Positions 60,064 to 64,000 of a DNA stretch of 64,000 bases are shown piece after piece (position 1 is the first letter of the stretch; each line of letters begins with the position of its first letter). The notes beneath the pieces are model-generated. The model searched no databases. It was not told where the DNA came from and was given only the letters and a program-made list of their open reading frames with translations. The position numbers were made by a program, and so were the translations under genes. The stretch is from positions 372,001 through 436,000 of the forward strand of contig NZ_CP112972.1 of assembly GCF_026410925.1 (NCBI RefSeq). Direction: 5' to 3'. Origin of the DNA: Halovenus salina. GTDB taxonomy: Archaea; Halobacteriota; Halobacteria; Halobacteriales; Haloarculaceae.

Positions 60064-61758
60064 ATGGCACAAACAGAACCAACACTCGACGAGGTCAACC
60101 AGCATCACAAGGAACCGTTCTACTGGCTGAACGAGGACAGCCGGGCGTTCCTCAACGAGGGGTATCTGACCGAGGGCGTCACGGCCGAGGAGCGGGTCAG
60201 GGAGATTGCGGAGCGGGCCGAGGAAATCCTGGACGACGACGGCTTCGCTGACAAGTTCTATGACTACATGGGTCGGGGCTTCTACAGCCTCGCGAGTCCG
60301 GTGTGGTCGAACTTCGGTCTGGACCGAGGTCTGCCCATCAGCTGCTTCGGTAGCTACATGGAAGACGACATGGAGAGCATCCTCTACACGCAGGCCGAAG
60401 TGGGCGAGATGACCAAGTTAGGCGGCGGGACAAGCGGGTACTTCGGCGAGATCCGGCCCCGAGGCAGCCCGATCACGAACAACGGCAAGAGCAACGGGAG
60501 CTACAGCTTCACCGAGCTGTTCGACACGATCATTAACGTCGTCAGCCAAGGCGAGACGCGGCGCGGCCAGTTTGCGGGGTACATAGACGTTGAACACGAC
60601 GACCTGGACGAATGGCTCAACATCAAGACCGAGGGCGATCCCGTTCAAGACATCTACTACGGCGTCATCATCGGTGACGACTGGTTCCAGGCGATGGTCG
60701 ACGGTGACGAGGAAAAGCGAGAGACGTGGGCAGAAATCATCGAGACGCGGATCAACATCGGTGTCCCATACATCATCTTCCGGGACAACATGAACGAAGG
60801 GAAGCCACAGGTCTACAAGGACAAGGGCTACGAAATCAATGCCTCCAACCTGTGTACCGAAATTGCACTGCCAGCCACGCCGGATGAGAGTTTCGTCTGT
60901 TGTCTCTCCTCGATGAACGCGCTCCACTATGACGAGTGGAAGGATACCGACGCAGTGGAAACGCTGACGCGGTTCCTTGATGCCGTCATGGAGGAGTTTA
61001 TCCAAGAGGCAGAGGGAACGCAGTTTATGGAGCGCCCGGTGCGGTTTGCGAAACAACACAGAGCGATCGGCATCGGCGTTCTCGGCTGGCACAGCTACCT
61101 CCAGAGCGAGATGATTCCGTTCGACAGCATGGAGGCAATGGAGAAAAACGAGGCAATCTTCCGCACTATCAAGGAACGAAGTTACGAGGAGAGCCGTCGG
61201 CTCGCCGACGAGTTCGGCGAGCCGGAGGTGCTCGAAGGCTACGGTCGACGGAACGCGACGACAATGAGCGTGGCCCCGACGAAATCCAGCAGTGTCATCT
61301 TGGGCCAGGTCAGTCCGAGCATCGAACCGCTAAAATCGAACTACTTCGTCCGCGACGGTGCGAAGCTGAAATCGACGCAGAAGAACCGGTTCCTCGAGGC
61401 GATACTGAAAAAGCGAGGTAGAGACGAGCGTGAAGTCTGGGACAGCATCGCACAGAACGACGGGAGTGTGCAACACCTCAACTGTCTGACCGACGAGGAG
61501 AAGGAGGTGTTCAAGACCTTCACCGAGATCCCACAAATGGCGATCATCAACCAGGCAGCACAGCGGCAGAACCACATTGATCAGGCACAGAGCCTGAACG
61601 TCTCGATTGATCCGAGCGAAGTGAGCGTCAAGGAAATCAACCAGCTCTATATCGAGGCTTGGAAGAAAGGTATCAAGAGCCTTTACTACCAACACAGCGT
61701 GAACGCCGCACAGAAGTTCAGCCGAGACATCCTCGAATGCAAGGCCTGTGAGAGCTAA
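60064..61758 (+). CDS. nrdA: Class I ribonucleotide reductase, large subunit (short, no ATP-cone)
   Basis: The 564-residue R1 subunit reduces ribonucleoside diphosphates. Active-site residues are in place: Cys94 (PISCFGS), Asn262, Cys264 and Glu266 (NLCTEIALP), Cys279 (VCCLSSMN), the radical-transfer pair in SLYYQHS near residue 541, and the C-terminal redox pair CKAC. The protein starts directly with the catalytic domain, lacking the roughly 90-residue ATP-cone of NrdA, so activity regulation by dATP is probably absent. Lys is more frequent than in most haloarchaeal proteins, as in viral or transferred genes. The ATG at 60064 is 2 bp after nrdB. Confidence 0.94.
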   Translation: MAQTEPTLDEVNQHHKEPFYWLNEDSRAFLNEGYLTEGVTAEERVREIAERAEEILDDDGFADKFYDYMGRGFYSLASPVWSNFGLDRGLPISCFGSYMEDDMESILYTQAEVGEMTKLGGGTSGYFGEIRPRGSPITNNGKSNGSYSFTELFDTIINVVSQGETRRGQFAGYIDVEHDDLDEWLNIKTEGDPVQDIYYGVIIGDDWFQAMVDGDEEKRETWAEIIETRINIGVPYIIFRDNMNEGKPQVYKDKGYEINASNLCTEIALPATPDESFVCCLSSMNALHYDEWKDTDAVETLTRFLDAVMEEFIQEAEGTQFMERPVRFAKQHRAIGIGVLGWHSYLQSEMIPFDSMEAMEKNEAIFRTIKERSYEESRRLADEFGEPEVLEGYGRRNATTMSVAPTKSSSVILGQVSPSIEPLKSNYFVRDGAKLKSTQKNRFLEAILKKRGRDEREVWDSIAQNDGSVQHLNCLTDEEKEVFKTFTEIPQMAIINQAAQRQNHIDQAQSLNVSIDPSEVSVKEINQLYIEAWKKGIKSLYYQHSVNAAQKFSRDILECKACES

Positions 61759-61881
61759 CCACCCACCGGTCGGTATGATAGAGTTATCTGTGTAAACGAC
61801 GCCACCCCTCGGTATATGCGTGCTTCGGTGCTTGATGCATTCTGCATGACTCTCATCAAATAGATTTTATCAAAAAGCCCC

Positions 61882-62182
61882 AGCGTGTGGACTGACGGGT
61901 TCGGCGGCGGAGTCGTCGGCCTGATTATTGACGCAGGCGAATTAGAAAAAATCACACCTACGAGACGTCTGAGGAAATACGTGACATAAGTACCGAGCAG
62001 TTCGCCGACTACGTCGAATACATCCCTGACCGGCGCTTGGACAACTCGAATTACTGGAACTGTATGAGACTGACGCTCCGTTCGCGTGGATATCCGAGTA
62101 CGCCTCTCCAACCGAAGGGGCACAGACTCCGACACGACGGTTACCGACAGTACTCGGTGTTCATCACGAATCGAGGGAGTGA
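61882..62182 (+). pseudogene. Decayed coding region with apparent frameshifts
   Basis: Three consecutive segments in different frames read as acidic haloarchaeal protein: WTDGFGGGVVGLIIDAGELE (from 61882, frame 1), then NHTYETSEEIRDISTEQFAD with YVEYIPD (61950-62034, frame 0), then LGQLELLELYETDAPFAWIS with EYASPTEG (about 62040-62125, frame 2), ending at TGA 62180-62182. The switch of frames without stops inside each segment suggests a gene with two frameshifts. No family is recognised. The minus-strand frame across it (61755-62375) is Arg/Ser-rich and not credible. Between 62183 and 62416 only scraps such as ATCFYCGVY can be read. Confidence 0.45.
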
Positions 62183-62416
62183 ATCTTCTCACAGAGTATA
62201 GCGACAGGCGAGAAATCGAGAGTGGCGACAGGTCGAGAAAGCGGTACTTAGCTGCAACGACACCAACGAATCTCAAGCTACGTGCTTCTACTGTGGGGTT
62301 TACGTGTCTGCTCTGTCCAATTTGGTGACCAGTTGAGTTGCTCGTGTATGTTAACATGACCCGGTTTACAAGCACTCACCGGTGGTTACAGCGGACAACA
62401 CGCTGACGCTGCTGAA

Positions 62417-62444
62417 ATTTGAGTAGCTACACTATCCGAAAGCA
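62417..62444 (+). repeat. 28-bp repeat, right copy of an inverted pair
   Basis: This is the exact reverse complement of 54169-54196 (includes gagtagctacactatccgaa). A shorter related copy, gggtagctacact, lies in the same orientation at 62498-62510, 77 bp away, directly abutting a truncated reading frame. It reads as the end of an insertion element in a zone of gene debris. Confidence 0.85.
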
Positions 62445-62499
62445 GACGGAAATTAGAATTGAATAGTGGAGATTTTGTTCGGGTTAGCGTGTTTTCTGG

Positions 62500-62691
62500 G
62501 TAGCTACACTGCTGGGGTCTCAAAACGTTGACTACTTCGTTGACAACAATGGCCGCTTGGAGAGCCATCTGGATCCGTTGTCGCTCATCGAATCAATCAA
62601 CTTCACGCATTACAGGCCTACTGACTCCTCTATATCAATTACCACAACCTCGGATAATAGTTTGAAATATGACATTACTTCATCTTTATGA
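62500..62691 (+). pseudogene. Truncated C-terminal protein fragment at an element end
   Basis: An open frame emerges from the gggtagctacact copy and runs to TGA at 62689-62691. It encodes about 60 residues, including VDYFVDNNGRLESHLDPLSL and INFTHYRP. It has no start codon of its own, looks like the end of a larger protein cut off by an insertion, and lacks a recognisable family. Codon bias is weaker than in the neighbours. Confidence 0.35.
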
Positions 62692-62712
62692 TATCGGAGA
62701 ATATGTAGATGG

Positions 62713-63528
62713 TCACTTTCCGTCGAACCGTATCGTATTCCCGACGCCCGCTGGTTCAAAGATCTCTGGAATACGCTCGTTGAGGATCCCCATCGCCGTC
62801 GTTCCTGTGCAGTGGGCACCGACGAGGAGATCGAGTTTCTCCGCCAGCCAGTCTGCTATCTCACGAATCTCCTCGGAATCGACGGCAATGAGGTGTGTCC
62901 CTCCGATTATATATCGAACGTCGTCGTCACACACCGATTCCGCGTGCTCGACTGTGTTCCGCAACCCGGCGTGACAGCAACCCAACACCAGTGCCAATCC
63001 ATCATCAGTCTCGACAACGACTGACTGGTCGTCTACGATCGGGTCCTCGACGATGCTGCCTTCCCGTTCAACTTTGCCGATCACGTGATCCTGATGCGTT
63101 CGAGGGATCTCGCCGAGTGCGTGGATGCCGTCAGCAACCTCAACGGGGTCTCGATGTTCGACGACATCCGCCTTCGCTTCGATCGTCGACTTCGTGTATG
63201 GTATTCCAAGCGGTGAACCGTCGAACTGCCCCTCACGGTCGAGATATCGGTTATCCCAGATGTTGGGGTGACAGTACACGTTGGGCTGGTCCATCACGTT
63301 CAATACGTCCAGCATTCCGCTTGTGTGGTCGAAATGCGAATGGCTTACCACGACAGATTCGAATTCCTCAACTGGCACACTGAGTAGTTTCGCGTTGTGT
63401 ATGGCAGCCGACTGGCCAGTATCCAGAAGCACGTCTCCGATCGCGGCCGAAAACCCCCACTCACCACGCAACCCACGGGGGTAGGGCTGTGCAACTGTGT
63501 TATCCGACAAGATTGTGATTTTAGTCAT
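62713..63528 (-). CDS. MBL-fold metallo-hydrolase of the dihydropterin-RFA-P synthase-related family
   Basis: The 271-residue protein has the canonical HxHxDH in VVSHSHFDHTSG, an N-terminal ILSDNTVAQPYPRGLRGEWG typical of COG1237 (annotated as 7,8-dihydropterin-6-methyl-4-ribofuranosyl-aminobenzene-phosphate synthase related), and a later LVLGCCHAGLRNTVEH and GGTHL. The founding reaction belongs to methanopterin synthesis, which haloarchaea lack in that form, so the true substrate is open. It starts 5 bp after the stop of an ECF-transporter S component, pointing to a vitamin or pterin-like compound. Confidence 0.85.
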   Translation of the reverse strand: MTKITILSDNTVAQPYPRGLRGEWGFSAAIGDVLLDTGQSAAIHNAKLLSVPVEEFESVVVSHSHFDHTSGMLDVLNVMDQPNVYCHPNIWDNRYLDREGQFDGSPLGIPYTKSTIEAKADVVEHRDPVEVADGIHALGEIPRTHQDHVIGKVEREGSIVEDPIVDDQSVVVETDDGLALVLGCCHAGLRNTVEHAESVCDDDVRYIIGGTHLIAVDSEEIREIADWLAEKLDLLVGAHCTGTTAMGILNERIPEIFEPAGVGNTIRFDGK

Positions 63529-63533
63529 TACTT

Positions 63534-64000
63534 TCAGGCCCCAGTGTCCACACTGTCGACGATTGGATGCGCAGACAGGACCCCAGTCTCTGCGAGTTTA
63601 TCAGCCAACAGCTTCCCGAGAAGACCACTCAGAACCGCCCCACTGAGGCCGTGACCAACGATGAGGACAGCTTGTATCGGTAGCGCCAGGGTCTGAAAAC
63701 TTGAGGGGATATATATTACACCGAGCGCGAGGAGTCCTGCCGTTGCGCCACTGACAACCATTATCGCCTGGTCGAAGCGACGATAACGTGTGAGAAGAAC
63801 CGGAATCTCCGAACCGATCCGGGCCACTATCGTGGGGATCGCAACGGCGAATCCAAACGGTGTGAGCGGGATCCAGACGAGTCCAACGAATATCCCGTTC
63901 AGGATCGACGCCCCAGGTTTGCGGACGATATACAGCGCCATGAGGCCAGGGAGATAGAACAAGCCGGCATTCAGGATTGTTCCGAGCGGTCCAACTGCTG
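63534..64000 (-). CDS. ECF transporter S component, YkoE-like (5' end outside window)
   Basis: The open frame continues to the right edge, giving 155 residues of a multi-helix membrane protein. The segment FYLPGLMALYIVRKPGASIL and later LLTRYRRFD match the YkoE family of substrate-binding S components, linked to thiamine or its hydroxymethylpyrimidine precursor. The energising ATPases and T component would be outside the window. It is upstream of and almost adjacent to the MBL hydrolase, so both are probably one operon. Confidence 0.78.
   Translation of the reverse strand, partial: AVGPLGTILNAGLFYLPGLMALYIVRKPGASILNGIFVGLVWIPLTPFGFAVAIPTIVARIGSEIPVLLTRYRRFDQAIMVVSGATAGLLALGVIYIPSSFQTLALPIQAVLIVGHGLSGAVLSGLLGKLLADKLAETGVLSAHPIVDSVDTGA

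Noticed and set aside
61755..62375. 206-codon minus-strand frame right of nrdA
   Set aside because: It is very rich in Arg, Ser and Thr with no acidic bias, opposite to better plus-strand remnants.
1..64000. tRNA, rRNA, CRISPR arrays and replication origin
   Set aside because: No cloverleaf-like T-loop and acceptor pairs, no regularly spaced repeats and no Orc1/Cdc6 gene or origin repeats were recognised. Reading by eye could miss an intron-containing tRNA.

Overview
The window is chromosomal DNA from a halophilic archaeon (class Halobacteria). The support is: high GC with dense GC-biased reading frames, strongly acidic proteins, archaeal information-processing genes (SRP54, the tRNA C56 2'-O-methylase Trm56, an RPA-RPAP-phosphoesterase operon, NucS), a bacterio-opsin-activator type regulator, Tat-type lipoproteins, an archaeal actin (salactin-like) and several small protein families that I recognise only from haloarchaea. 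No rRNA, tRNA, CRISPR array or origin was recognised. Hydrogenase maturation genes are uncommon in this class and suggest a strain that can metabolise H2.

Layout. 1-6908: the 3' end of a hydrogenase cytochrome b, then a tightly packed maturation operon (endopeptidase, a small zinc-finger protein, hypC, D, E, A, B, F). 7083-8453: a soluble chemotaxis transducer. 8904-15338: nitrogen assimilation, an ammonium channel fused to its own PII regulator followed by glutamate synthase. 15363-24954: ABC-2 exporter, MMPL exporter, metallo-hydrolase, M48 protease, PQQ-repeat lipoprotein, CNNM/CorC-type transporter. 25030-33348: two small membrane proteins under palindromes, SRP54, Trm56, a PAS/GAF/HTH-10 regulator, a cupin, and an actin homologue followed 6 bp later by a phosphosugar mutase. 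33374-41568: small haloarchaeal families, a PH-like/coiled-coil/Mrr-like fusion, NucS and MutS. 41656-48661: core metabolism (rpiA, pyrF, ribH, aminotransferase) around the RPA operon.

48728-53738 is an iron-siderophore uptake locus (binding lipoprotein, ATPase, permease, flavoprotein). Both of its promoters carry paired TTAGG-N4-CCTAA palindromes of the DtxR/SirR type that bracket a TATA-like element.

54169-62444 is bounded by a 28-bp perfect inverted repeat. It carries a binding-protein/chemotaxis-transducer pair and a class I ribonucleotide reductase operon (nrdR, a 41-codon ORF that fits exactly between nrdR and nrdB, nrdB, nrdA). The right boundary lies in decayed coding sequence (61882-62182, 62500-62691). 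The window ends with a metallo-hydrolase and the 3' part of an ECF transporter S component.

Most starts were chosen by the position of conserved N-termini, by ATGA overlaps with the preceding gene, or by a TATA-like element 25-30 bp upstream (leaderless transcripts). All functional calls are from reading the translated sequence; no database search was run.
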